From Syntrophorhabdus sp. (GTDB taxonomy: Bacteria > Desulfobacterota > Syntrophorhabdia > Syntrophorhabdales > Syntrophorhabdaceae): a stretch of DNA of 60,133 bases. The notes below the pieces were generated by a model. It made no database searches, was not told the DNA's origin, and saw only the letters and a list, made by a program, of their open reading frames with translations. Below are positions 16,366 through 24,027 of this stretch, one piece after another; position 1 is the first letter of the stretch; every line of letters starts with the position of its first letter. Made by a program: the position numbers and the translations under genes. The stretch lies in assembly GCA_012719415.1 (NCBI GenBank), contig JAAYAK010000272.1:1-60133 (forward strand), given 5' to 3'.

Positions 16366-17093
16366 ACATCCGCGGCCCCTTCTACTTTATCACCAAGAAA
16401 ACGGGCAAGGCCATCTGGGACTACAAGATGATCTCCGACGGGGACAAGGTCATCGTGGCCGTTTCCGGCGGCAAGGACAGCCTGTGTCTTCTCAAGATCA
16501 TGCAGGAGCGGCTCAAATTCGTGCCCATCGACTACGAGCTCATCGCCTGTCACGTGGACATGGGTTTCCCCTGGGTCAACGCGGACGTGCTCGCCGACTA
16601 CTTCGAAAAGGAAGGTCTTTCCTACATCATCGCCAGCCCCCCCGGGGACTGGACGGGAGACATCGAGAACCTCGACTGCTTCTGGTGCAGTTGGAACAGG
16701 CGCAAGGCGGTCTTCGACCTCGCGGGGGACATCGGGGCCAACAAGATCGCCTTTGCCCACCACATGGACGACATCATCGAGACGATGCTTCTCAACCTCT
16801 TCTTTCAAGGCGAGATCGGTACCATGATGCCCTACCAGGAGATGTTCGACGGCGAACTGGCCATAATCCGCCCCCTCGCCTACGTGGAAGAGAAGGAGCT
16901 CACCCGTCTCGCGACGATCCTTAACCTGCCCGTCATCGCCTCGGAATGCCCTCGCGGCGACGTCTCGAAGCGCAGCCTCATGAAAGGCATAGTTGCCGAC
17001 CTCAAGAAACACAACCGCAACGTGAAGAAGAACATCTTCCGAAGCCTCGCCAAGATCCGTCAGGAATACCTGCCGGAAAAAGCACCAAAATGA
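16362..17093 (+). CDS. TtcA-like PP-loop tRNA 2-thiolation family protein
   Basis: 243 residues. The PP-loop AVSGGKDSLCLL (about 34-45) binds ATP. The CxxC pair in DCFWCSWNRR (about 103-112) and the later Cys in ASECPRGDVSKRS give the three-cysteine set for the TtcA [4Fe-4S] cluster. TtcA thiolates C32 of tRNA. The length is short compared with E. coli TtcA (about 311), like many anaerobe paralogues, so the tRNA target is unproven. It is translationally coupled to the flavodoxin gene. Its TGA stop is fused to a repeat element. Confidence 0.8.
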   Translation: MNIRGPFYFITKKTGKAIWDYKMISDGDKVIVAVSGGKDSLCLLKIMQERLKFVPIDYELIACHVDMGFPWVNADVLADYFEKEGLSYIIASPPGDWTGDIENLDCFWCSWNRRKAVFDLAGDIGANKIAFAHHMDDIIETMLLNLFFQGEIGTMMPYQEMFDGELAIIRPLAYVEEKELTRLATILNLPVIASECPRGDVSKRSLMKGIVADLKKHNRNVKKNIFRSLAKIRQEYLPEKAPK

Positions 17094-17236
17094 AGACGGT
17101 TGCAGCCGCTTGAGCCGCTTGAGCGTTTAGAGACAACTTTCTTTAAATACCGTCCTACGGGGTCCCGGGATGATGGGGATTTTGGCTTTTAGCGTTCAAG
17201 CGGCTCAAGCGGCTCAAGCGGTTTAAACCGTCTTCA
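17091..17236. repeat. Intergenic inverted-repeat element 6 (word: agccgcttg / caagcggct)
   Basis: A clean example. TGAAGACGGTTgcagccgcttgagccgcttgagcg on the left and cgttcaagcggctcaagcggctcaagcgg on the right, ending tttaaaccgtcttca. The core contains aaagaaagttgtctct on the minus strand, shared with element 7. Both flanking convergent genes end exactly at the element: the TtcA-like TGA and the DUF2752 TGA are each followed by AGACGGTT. Confidence 0.8.
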
Positions 17237-17635
17237 CCCCAGTGCCGGCAGCAGCCTGTCGAATACCCAGAAGGTGATGACGAGGCCGAGGATGACCGCG
17301 TAGGCGCGCGGCAGGACGGACCGGATGCCTGTCGGTATCCTTTCCAGCCAGCGGCGCGGCAGGATGCTTGCCGTGACGAGGGCGATCAGGAAGAAGGAAA
17401 AGGGGTTGTAGAGGAGGGCGTCGGAGGGGTTGCCAGCGATGAGGCAGAGGATGGCGCGGGTCATGCCGCAGCCGGGGCAGGGGATGCCCGTGAGAAGCTC
17501 GAAGGGACAGAAGACGGGAAGGACCCCCGCGAGCGTGCCGAAGGGCAGGATGCCCGTCGCGTGCACAACGGCGAGGACAAGAAGAAGAAGGGCAAAGGCT
17601 GAGGCCATCTTTCGGGGGATGAGGTGGTGGTCCAT
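17234..17635 (-). CDS. DUF2752 membrane protein
   Basis: 133 residues from ATG 17635. Three hydrophobic segments (about 12-32, 68-88, 105-128). The diagnostic PCPGCGMTRAILCLIAGNP segment with two cysteines identifies DUF2752, a family of unknown function often near zinc-ribbon membrane proteins. The start lies 1 bp after the upstream stop, so the two genes form an operon. A longer frame from 17665 would overlap the neighbour. Confidence 0.8.
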   Translation of the reverse strand: MDHHLIPRKMASAFALLLLVLAVVHATGILPFGTLAGVLPVFCPFELLTGIPCPGCGMTRAILCLIAGNPSDALLYNPFSFFLIALVTASILPRRWLERIPTGIRSVLPRAYAVILGLVITFWVFDRLLPALG

Positions 17636-17636
17636 C

Positions 17637-18215
17637 TTATTTGCCGAAAAACTTGTTGATCTCATTCTGCTGTATCGCGTCGGTCACGATGTTGAGGCCG
17701 ATTATCGTAAGGATGAGGCTTAAGACCGGCAGGTCCTTGGACCTCAAGTAACCGCGTGAATCCTGGGCCTCCACGATGCCCTGGGCCATGTAGTACTCGT
17801 AGTAGATGTGGTAGAGACCGCATGTGATGAGCGTCAGGAAGAACCAGAGCCAGAAGCTGTATCTCTCCTGTCCGAGGAGGTGATTGATGGCGCGCATCTG
17901 CCGGGCCTGCCAGAAGAACCAGTAGATCCCGCAGGTTATGACGGAGAGGATGACATCGAGGGCGATGTTCGATGTGAGGGTTCCCGACGGGGGCTCGGAG
18001 AGAGGGGGTTGAGACATCCTCCCCTGGTTCACCTCCCCCTGCGGGGCGCCTATGGACTTCCCGCAGGCGGAGCAAAACAGGGACCCGGGGGCGATCTGGA
18101 TTCCGCAATGAGGACAGACGGTTATCCCCGAGCCGGAGGCACCGAACTCCTTTCCGCATTTTATGCAGAATCGTGATCCCTCGGGGCTTTCGTTGCCGCA
18201 CCTCTCACAGCGCAT
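17637..18215 (-). CDS. Double zinc-ribbon protein with DUF4234-like membrane domain
   Basis: 192 residues. Two zinc ribbons open the protein: CERCGNESPEGSRFCIKCG (about 3-21) and CPHCGIQIAPGSLFCSACG (about 34-52). A linker follows, then a DUF4234-like membrane part with ITCGIYWFFWQARQMRAIN and ITCGLYHIYYEYYMAQ repeats (about 80-185, three segments). The function is unknown, probably a membrane scaffold or sensor. It is the first gene of the pair with DUF2752. Confidence 0.8.
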   Translation of the reverse strand: MRCERCGNESPEGSRFCIKCGKEFGASGSGITVCPHCGIQIAPGSLFCSACGKSIGAPQGEVNQGRMSQPPLSEPPSGTLTSNIALDVILSVITCGIYWFFWQARQMRAINHLLGQERYSFWLWFFLTLITCGLYHIYYEYYMAQGIVEAQDSRGYLRSKDLPVLSLILTIIGLNIVTDAIQQNEINKFFGK

Positions 18216-18420
18216 GATGTACCTCCTCCTGAGTTTTCCCGATTGTACCAGCGGTGCAGGGAATTGTAAAGCGCGAGTGGAGGGCCGCGATGAGTCCCCC
18301 GATGGGGGGTGATATTCGAGAATGGTCTAAAGTTTGAGGTGATTATCACGATAAACCAAGTTAGATACCGCACCTTACGAGCCATTCAGCGAAACACCAA
18401 TAATCTGGAAAGGGTGAACC

Positions 18421-19638
18421 ATGATCAAAAGTCTCAAGATCGGCACCAAATTCATGCTTTTCATCTCCGGCGTCATCACCGTCTCCGTGATCATCACGGC
18501 GCTGACCTGCCTCGGCGTTCTTTACATGGGAATGCCGCAAAGTGATTTTCTCGCGGCATTCAACCGTATTGTGCTCTTTGTGGCTGCCATCGCCGTCACA
18601 CTCATCACTGCCGTGAGCGTCATGTCTTTCTTCTACATGCGCAGGAAACTCACGGTGCCCCTCGGCGAGTGTGTCGAAGCGGCGCGACGGCTGTCGGAAG
18701 GCAATCTGGCGGTAGACATAAGCGTGCGCGGCGACAACGAGACGGCCCTGTTGCTGGAGGAGATGCAGAACATGGTCCTCCGCTGGCGGGCCGTTGTCCA
18801 CGAGGTCAAGGAGGCGGCGGACCAGATGACAGGTGAAAGCCGCCAGCTCAGCATCCATGCCGGCCAGATGAGCAACGGTTCCTCGCAGCAGGCGGCAAAG
18901 TCCTCACAGGTTGCCTCATCGGCGGAGGAGATGGCGCAGACCATCGTCGACATTGCGAGAAACACAAGCGACATAGCTGCGTCGGCGAGCACGGCCGTCA
19001 GTATCGCCAGGAGCGGCGCCGACGTGGTGAGCCGATCCATTGAGGAGGTAAAGAGCATCGCCGAGGTGGTCAGAAGGTCGGGCCAGATGGTGGAATCGCT
19101 GGGGAGACGATCTGAGCAGATCGGTGAGATCGTGGGGCTGATCAACGAGATCGCCGACCAGACGAACCTTCTGGCCCTCAACGCCGCCATTGAGGCCGCG
19201 CGGGCGGGAGAGGTGGGCAGGGGATTTGCTGTCGTCGCCGAAGAGGTGAAGAAGCTTGCCGAAAAGACGGCCGACGCCACCCTGGAGATCGGCCAGACGA
19301 TCGACGGAATGCGCGCGGAGGTCGAGAACGCGACGAGGGCCATGGAAGAGGCCGGTGTGAAGGTCGGGGCCGGCGTGGAGCTTGTCTCACGGACGGGCGG
19401 GTCGCTGGGGGAGATCGTCAGCAGCGCCGAGGGCCTTCAGACCATGGTCACACAGATAGCCTCCGCGACGGAACAGATGTCCGCCGCGTCGGAAGAGATC
19501 AATCGTGAAATCGTCCAGATAGCCGCGGTAACGAACGAGACCTCGGCAAGTTCGGAGGTGACGGCAGCTTCGGCATCGAGCCTCCTGGAACTGTCCGGTC
19601 GACTGCAGAACCTGATGGGCAGCTTCAGGATAAAGTGA
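18421..19638 (+). CDS. Methyl-accepting chemotaxis protein with minimal periplasmic domain
   Basis: 405 residues: two membrane segments (about 10-36 and 47-73) separated by only about ten residues, a HAMP-like region (75-125), and a full signalling domain with the hairpin tip [31 protein letters not shown] (in two halves around residue 245). With no periplasmic sensor, input must come from the membrane, HAMP or a partner. It has no chemotaxis neighbour genes. The stop TGA is fused to repeat element 7. Confidence 0.9.
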   Translation: MIKSLKIGTKFMLFISGVITVSVIITALTCLGVLYMGMPQSDFLAAFNRIVLFVAAIAVTLITAVSVMSFFYMRRKLTVPLGECVEAARRLSEGNLAVDISVRGDNETALLLEEMQNMVLRWRAVVHEVKEAADQMTGESRQLSIHAGQMSNGSSQQAAKSSQVASSAEEMAQTIVDIARNTSDIAASASTAVSIARSGADVVSRSIEEVKSIAEVVRRSGQMVESLGRRSEQIGEIVGLINEIADQTNLLALNAAIEAARAGEVGRGFAVVAEEVKKLAEKTADATLEIGQTIDGMRAEVENATRAMEEAGVKVGAGVELVSRTGGSLGEIVSSAEGLQTMVTQIASATEQMSAASEEINREIVQIAAVTNETSASSEVTAASASSLLELSGRLQNLMGSFRIK

Positions 19639-19738
19639 AGACGGTTTCAGGTTCCACGTTCCAGGCTTAAAGAAAGTTGAACATTCTAAGGTCTTTGACT
19701 TGAAACCTGGAACCTGAAGCCTGGAACGGTCTTTTCTA
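19636..19738. repeat. Intergenic inverted-repeat element 7 (word: caggttcca / tggaacctg)
   Basis: TGAAGACGGTTtcaggttccacgttccagg on the left; cttgaaacctggaacctgaagcctggaacggtctttt on the right. The core ttaaagaaagttgaac is shared with element 6. The stem with flanking AAGAC.../...GTCTTTT has the form of a bidirectional intrinsic terminator between the chemoreceptor and the convergent ArsA-type gene. Confidence 0.75.
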
Positions 19739-20716
19739 CGTGAAGAGGTGGCCTATCATTCTGTTCAGCATGGGGCCGCCCTTCACCTCGGTCTCCAGCA
19801 GGGGTATGGTTGCCCTCACCCCGTCGCCGAAGATGTTCCATATCTCTTCCATGTGCTCGTCCTGCATCTTGACGCGATGGTGGACGAACTCCGCCGCGTC
19901 GGCGCCCACCTGTTCTTTCTGGATGATGCCATTGACGACGACGCCGCCGACGGGGATGCCGAACTCGAGGAACCAGTTTATGAAGCGGGTGATGACGGCG
20001 ATGGGGAGGCTTTCGGGCAATGTCACGAAGAAGAACGCCGTCAGGGCGTTGTCCGTGAGCAGCGACTGGGCCCGCGCCATCCTGTCTTTGAAGCTCAGAA
20101 GGTACTCCATGAGAGGGTCCTGCTCCTCCTTTTTGGAGAAGGAGAGCATCTCCCGGAGCGACTTGGCTTCCTCCCTGCTCTTGAGCATCTTGTCGACCCA
20201 GAGCGAGTAGACCTTCGACATGCCGAGCAGCCGGCGGGCGTTGGCCGTCGGAGCCGTGTCGAAAACGTAGAAGTCGTATTCGTCCTTGAACATGATGTCC
20301 GTCATGTTCTCGAACATGGCCGATTCCTCGAAGGCGGGGTTCATCGTCGCAGACTCGACGAACTCATCGGCCTTGGTCGTGATGTCTGCGAACTTGAGGA
20401 ACCAGTTTATCTTCTCCCTGATCTCCTGCTTGGACCTCTCTATGGTGTCCTTCGTGTCTATCTCGAAGGCGTGGCAGAGGGCCTCGTCGCAGACGACGGC
20501 CGTTTTGCCGAAGACGTCCTGCCCGAGGAGGTTCGACAGGCTATGGACGGGGTTGGTGGAGGCCAGCAGGGTCTTCTTCCCCTGTTTTGCCGCCCAGAGC
20601 GCGGCGGTCCCGGCCATGACGGTCTTGCCGACGCCGCCCTTACCGCCGAAGAAGATGTATTTCAGACCGGGATGGTCCTGCATGAACTTGGTCATGTTTG
20701 TTGTTATCTGGCCCAT
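19736..20716 (-). CDS. ArsA-family ATPase (first of a pair)
   Basis: 326 residues with the deviant Walker A FFGGKGGVGKT (about 22-32), the DTAPTANARRLL switch region (about 153) and the A-loop-like Asn/Pro segment STNPVHSLSN. A single ArsA half-domain, like Get3/bacterial homologues. These ATPases insert or chaperone membrane proteins or act in arsenite extrusion; no arsenic genes are near. It is last in the operon with cstA and the second ArsA, 15 bp apart. I infer a role tied to the CstA transporter. Confidence 0.85.
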   Translation of the reverse strand: MGQITTNMTKFMQDHPGLKYIFFGGKGGVGKTVMAGTAALWAAKQGKKTLLASTNPVHSLSNLLGQDVFGKTAVVCDEALCHAFEIDTKDTIERSKQEIREKINWFLKFADITTKADEFVESATMNPAFEESAMFENMTDIMFKDEYDFYVFDTAPTANARRLLGMSKVYSLWVDKMLKSREEAKSLREMLSFSKKEEQDPLMEYLLSFKDRMARAQSLLTDNALTAFFFVTLPESLPIAVITRFINWFLEFGIPVGGVVVNGIIQKEQVGADAAEFVHHRVKMQDEHMEEIWNIFGDGVRATIPLLETEVKGGPMLNRMIGHLFT

Positions 20717-20731
20717 TGAAGAATCCCTCCC

Positions 20732-21712
20732 TTAACCAAACATGGTGTTTGACAGCTTCTCGATCATCTCGAGACCGGTGACGTCCCGTTCCATCTCGGG
20801 GACCCAGGCGTGTATCTGGTCCTTGAAGACCTCGTCGATCACCTTCAGGTAATGGTCCTGCATCTCGATGCGATGCTTGAGATAGTCGGGGATGTTCTGC
20901 CCTTTCAGCTCGGCGGGGAGGACCCTGTTGACGATGTAGCCGCTTAAAGGCACGTCGAACTTCGCGAAAAGGTCGGCGGCCTTGAGGGTGTCGTTGATGA
21001 TCATCTCCTCGGGGGTGAGGACGAAGAAGAACGCCGTCTTCTGCTTGTCCGTCAGGATGCTCGATGACTTGTTGATGCGGTCCTTGATGTAGAGGAGTTC
21101 ATTGAGAATGGCGTCCTCGTCGAGGTCCTTGTCCCTGCGTATCGTCGCGGCCACCTGGTCGTACTCGCGCATCTGCTGGCGAAGACCGGTGATCTTCCCT
21201 ATCCAGGCGTCGTAGACGGAGGCCATGCTGAGATAGTAGAGGGCGTGGCCGAGGGGCACGAGATCGTAGATATAATAATCGTAGCCGCCCTTGACGACGA
21301 TGTCGACGACCTCGTCGAAGATGGCGCTCTCTTCCATGGCCGGCTCCGCGGCCGCGGCCTGGATGTAGCTCTCGATCTCCTCGGGTATCTTGTCCATGCC
21401 GTACATGTCGAGGATCTTCTGACGGATCTCCTGCTGGTATTCCCTGACGCGGTGGTCCGCGTCGATCTCCTGCGCGTACAGGTTGGGCATGATCTCCGTC
21501 GGGCCCTTGCCGAAGATATCCTTCTTGAAGATATCGCTTAAGGATGCCTGAGGATCGACGGAAAAGACGAGCACCTTCTTCCCCTGTTTCGCCAGGTAGT
21601 AGGCGGCTGCGGCGGAAAACGTGGTCTTGCCCAGGCCTCCCTTGCCGCCGAACATGATGTAATGCCTGTCCGGATACTGTTCGAATATTTTTGCCAGTGA
21701 AATGGGAACCAC
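20732..21712 (-). CDS. ArsA-family ATPase (second of a pair)
   Basis: 326 residues, a diverged sibling of the downstream gene: Walker A MFGGKGGLGKTTFS (about 21-34), SVDPQASLSDIF, DLVPLGHALYYL in place of the usual DTAP-type switch, so nucleotide signalling may differ. Two half-size ATPases encoded side by side suggests a heterodimer. Start is GTG at 21712 (MVPISLAKIFEQYP). It lies between the small cory-CC-star-like gene (81 bp) and the first ArsA gene (15 bp). Confidence 0.85.
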   Translation of the reverse strand: MVPISLAKIFEQYPDRHYIMFGGKGGLGKTTFSAAAAYYLAKQGKKVLVFSVDPQASLSDIFKKDIFGKGPTEIMPNLYAQEIDADHRVREYQQEIRQKILDMYGMDKIPEEIESYIQAAAAEPAMEESAIFDEVVDIVVKGGYDYYIYDLVPLGHALYYLSMASVYDAWIGKITGLRQQMREYDQVAATIRRDKDLDEDAILNELLYIKDRINKSSSILTDKQKTAFFFVLTPEEMIINDTLKAADLFAKFDVPLSGYIVNRVLPAELKGQNIPDYLKHRIEMQDHYLKVIDEVFKDQIHAWVPEMERDVTGLEMIEKLSNTMFG

Positions 21713-21793
21713 CCCCTTGTTTTGAGTTATGCTGGATCCTTCAAGCCTTCATCCGACACAGGCTCGCGTGCCATGCGATCTGCCGCCGAGGCC

Positions 21794-22075
21794 TCATGCC
21801 AGGGCGTCCGTCAGGTCCTTCTCCCGGAGCATCCTGCGCTTCCAGGTGGATATCTGGGGGACAACGTAGGGCAGGAGCCTCAGCGAATAGTACGGCGGCA
21901 AGATAGGCACCCCGAGCATGTCACCCATGGTGATGAGGATGAACAGGTGCTCCATGCTTGCCCGCGATTTCAGGGCGAAACGCGCGGAGTCGTGTGCCGC
22001 GACGCCGTAGACGAACTCCTTCACCGCCCCGAAGAAACCACCTTTCTTCTTCTCTTTTCCTTCTTTTTCACCCAT
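21794..22075 (-). CDS. Small cory-CC-star-like protein between cstA and ArsA genes
   Basis: 93 residues, basic Lys-rich N-terminus (MGEKEGKEKKKGGFFG), a helical middle, and one weakly hydrophobic segment containing MGDMLGVPILPPYYSLRLLPY. This fits the small cory-CC-star family that sits beside cstA and paired ArsA ATPases; the function is unknown. The gene context (53 bp after cstA, 81 bp before the ArsA pair) supports a subunit or maturation role. The family assignment is by context and style, not motif. Confidence 0.6.
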   Translation of the reverse strand: MGEKEGKEKKKGGFFGAVKEFVYGVAAHDSARFALKSRASMEHLFILITMGDMLGVPILPPYYSLRLLPYVVPQISTWKRRMLREKDLTDALA

Positions 22076-22128
22076 GTTCCTTATATCTCCTTAATGAGGA
22101 TGGGGTTGCGCCCCCTCATCCTGGTATC

Positions 22129-23820
22129 TCAGGCCCCGGCCGATTCGGCCAGCTTTCCGTTCTTCAAGGCCCGGTATTTGTTGAATGCCTTGACTCCCTC
22201 GATGCCGAGGATGATCGCCGCGACGACGAGGAATATGCCCACGAGCCCCATGAGGGTGTTGCCTATGAGGGCCTGACCCTTCACGGCCCCCGTGAGCACC
22301 TTGTTGAGGAGGTTGTAGGACGTGTAGAGCAGGGCGGCGATGGTCGTGATGAACATGAATATCATCGGCCACAGGGCCCAGGAATAGGACTTTCCTTCCG
22401 ACATGAGCCACGCTGTGATCAGCATCAGCGCAAGCGATGCCATGAGCTGATTGGCGCCTCCGAAGAGCACCCACAGGTACTGCCACCATCCGGTGAGGAC
22501 AAGGACGATGCCGAGGATGCTGGCGATGAAGGTGCCCACGTGGGCGTTGCGGAAAACGGGATGCCAGCCGGCGAGAAGCTCCGACGTGGCGACCCTCATG
22601 AAGCGCACGACAAGCTGCATGATCGTGATCGCGAGGACCACCATCATGACACTTCCGTAGGACCTGCCTATATCCGTGGGAAGCCCCACGGCGTTGAGGA
22701 ACTTCGCCACGCCGGCCGCGAAGACCCCTCCGGGGCCGAGTTTGATGGCCGCCCCGTAATCGGCGGGGGAGGCGTATATGGTGCCGGCTATGATGAGGGC
22801 GAAGGCCGCCAGCATCATCTCGACGAACATGACGCCCGCGCCGACAGGCCGCGCGTCCAGTTCGTTCTCAAGCTGCCGTGCCGTGCCCGAGCTCGACACG
22901 ATGCTATGCCAGCCCGAGATCGCCCCGCAGGCTATGGTGACGAACATGATGGGCCAGACGGGGCCGATGGGGATCGAGAAGCTCGTGACGGCGGGCAGGG
23001 TGAAGTCGGGGTGCAGGATGAAGATCCCGATGATCCCGACGAAAAGGCCGATGAAAACGATGTAGGCAGCGACGTAGTTGACGGGCAGTGCGAACTTCCA
23101 GATGGGCAGGACAGCGGCAAAATAGCAGAAGACGAAGGCCGCCACCGCCCACAGGAGCCGGCTGTTCGACAGCGTCTCGCCTATTATCTGATTCGAAGGT
23201 GCCACGGTGCCGACCCAGATGCCGGCCATTGCGATGATGACGGTGACGATCGTCGTGAGGATGATGTCCCGTTTCCACCTGTAGATCATCTGTCCGGCGA
23301 CGATGCCGGCAACGGTCAGGAAGAGCCATGCCATGGGTGCCGGTTTCAGCCGTATGGCAGTATCGACGACAACGTTCCCGAAGGCGCCGGCGATGAGGAG
23401 GAGGTAGAAATAGACGAAGGAGAGGAGGATCGTCCGTGCCCGGGGGCTTATGAGCTTGTGGCTCAAGCCTCCGAAAGAGGCGCCCTCGTGGCGCATGGCC
23501 ATGATGGCGCTCCCGTAGTCCTGGACCCAGCCGATGAAAAAGGTCCCCAGCAGTATCCAGACGAGAGCCGGGAGCCAGCCCCACTGGATGGCGATGATGG
23601 GGCCGATGATCGGCCCGGCGCCGGCGATCGATTTGAACTGGTAGCCGAAGAGGACGTTCTTGCTCGTGGGCATGAACTCCACGCCGTCCATGTACATCTT
23701 GGCGGGTGTTGCCTTCTTGGGGTCCGCCTTGATGACCTTCCTGTCGATGTACCCGGCATAAAGGCGGTAGCCCACAAAGAACACGACCAGACTGATTATC
23801 AGGACAACCACTGAGTTCAT
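22129..23820 (-). CDS. cstA: Carbon starvation protein A (peptide/pyruvate transporter)
   Basis: 563 residues with about 14-16 membrane segments. The CstA pattern includes VLFGYQFKSIAGAGPIIGPIIA (around residue 60), GWVQDYGSAIMAMRHEG and SGWHSIVSSSGTARQLENE. CstA imports peptides or pyruvate across the inner membrane during carbon limitation. The ATG at 23820 has cacggaggtgaacat. It heads the operon cstA - small protein - ArsA - ArsA and is divergent from a hybrid sensor kinase, which may regulate it. Confidence 0.93.
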   Translation of the reverse strand: MNSVVVLIISLVVFFVGYRLYAGYIDRKVIKADPKKATPAKMYMDGVEFMPTSKNVLFGYQFKSIAGAGPIIGPIIAIQWGWLPALVWILLGTFFIGWVQDYGSAIMAMRHEGASFGGLSHKLISPRARTILLSFVYFYLLLIAGAFGNVVVDTAIRLKPAPMAWLFLTVAGIVAGQMIYRWKRDIILTTIVTVIIAMAGIWVGTVAPSNQIIGETLSNSRLLWAVAAFVFCYFAAVLPIWKFALPVNYVAAYIVFIGLFVGIIGIFILHPDFTLPAVTSFSIPIGPVWPIMFVTIACGAISGWHSIVSSSGTARQLENELDARPVGAGVMFVEMMLAAFALIIAGTIYASPADYGAAIKLGPGGVFAAGVAKFLNAVGLPTDIGRSYGSVMMVVLAITIMQLVVRFMRVATSELLAGWHPVFRNAHVGTFIASILGIVLVLTGWWQYLWVLFGGANQLMASLALMLITAWLMSEGKSYSWALWPMIFMFITTIAALLYTSYNLLNKVLTGAVKGQALIGNTLMGLVGIFLVVAAIILGIEGVKAFNKYRALKNGKLAESAGA

Positions 23821-24027
23821 ATGTTCACCTCCGTGTTGCGTTGGAATGGTGTTGTGCGTTCACATGCTGTCGCCACATCTTTCTTGTGTTCTGGTTTACC
23901 TTATTCTCCTCCTATAAGAACCATTTTGCAATAAAGAAATTATGGTGTTAAGCTGTTATACTGTCCCGCGTGACCATTCTTGTCCTTTTCGCGTTCACCG
24001 TCTATAATTGTGTCAGGAGAGGTGCAG
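23821..24027. other. Divergent regulatory gap cstA / sensor kinase
   Basis: A 207-bp gap that must contain the promoters of both divergent units. It is AT-richer than its surroundings (for example 23931-23965). I see no confident -35/-10 pair, sigma-54 site or long palindrome. Confidence 0.4.

Noticed and set aside
19736-21712. Arsenic resistance operon
   Set aside because: ArsA-type ATPases are present, but there is no arsB, arsR, arsC or arsD; the context is cstA.
21958-23814. Long plus-strand open frame opposite cstA (618 codons)
   Set aside because: It is antisense to a clear CstA protein and has the low-complexity charged composition produced by reading a GC-rich gene backwards.
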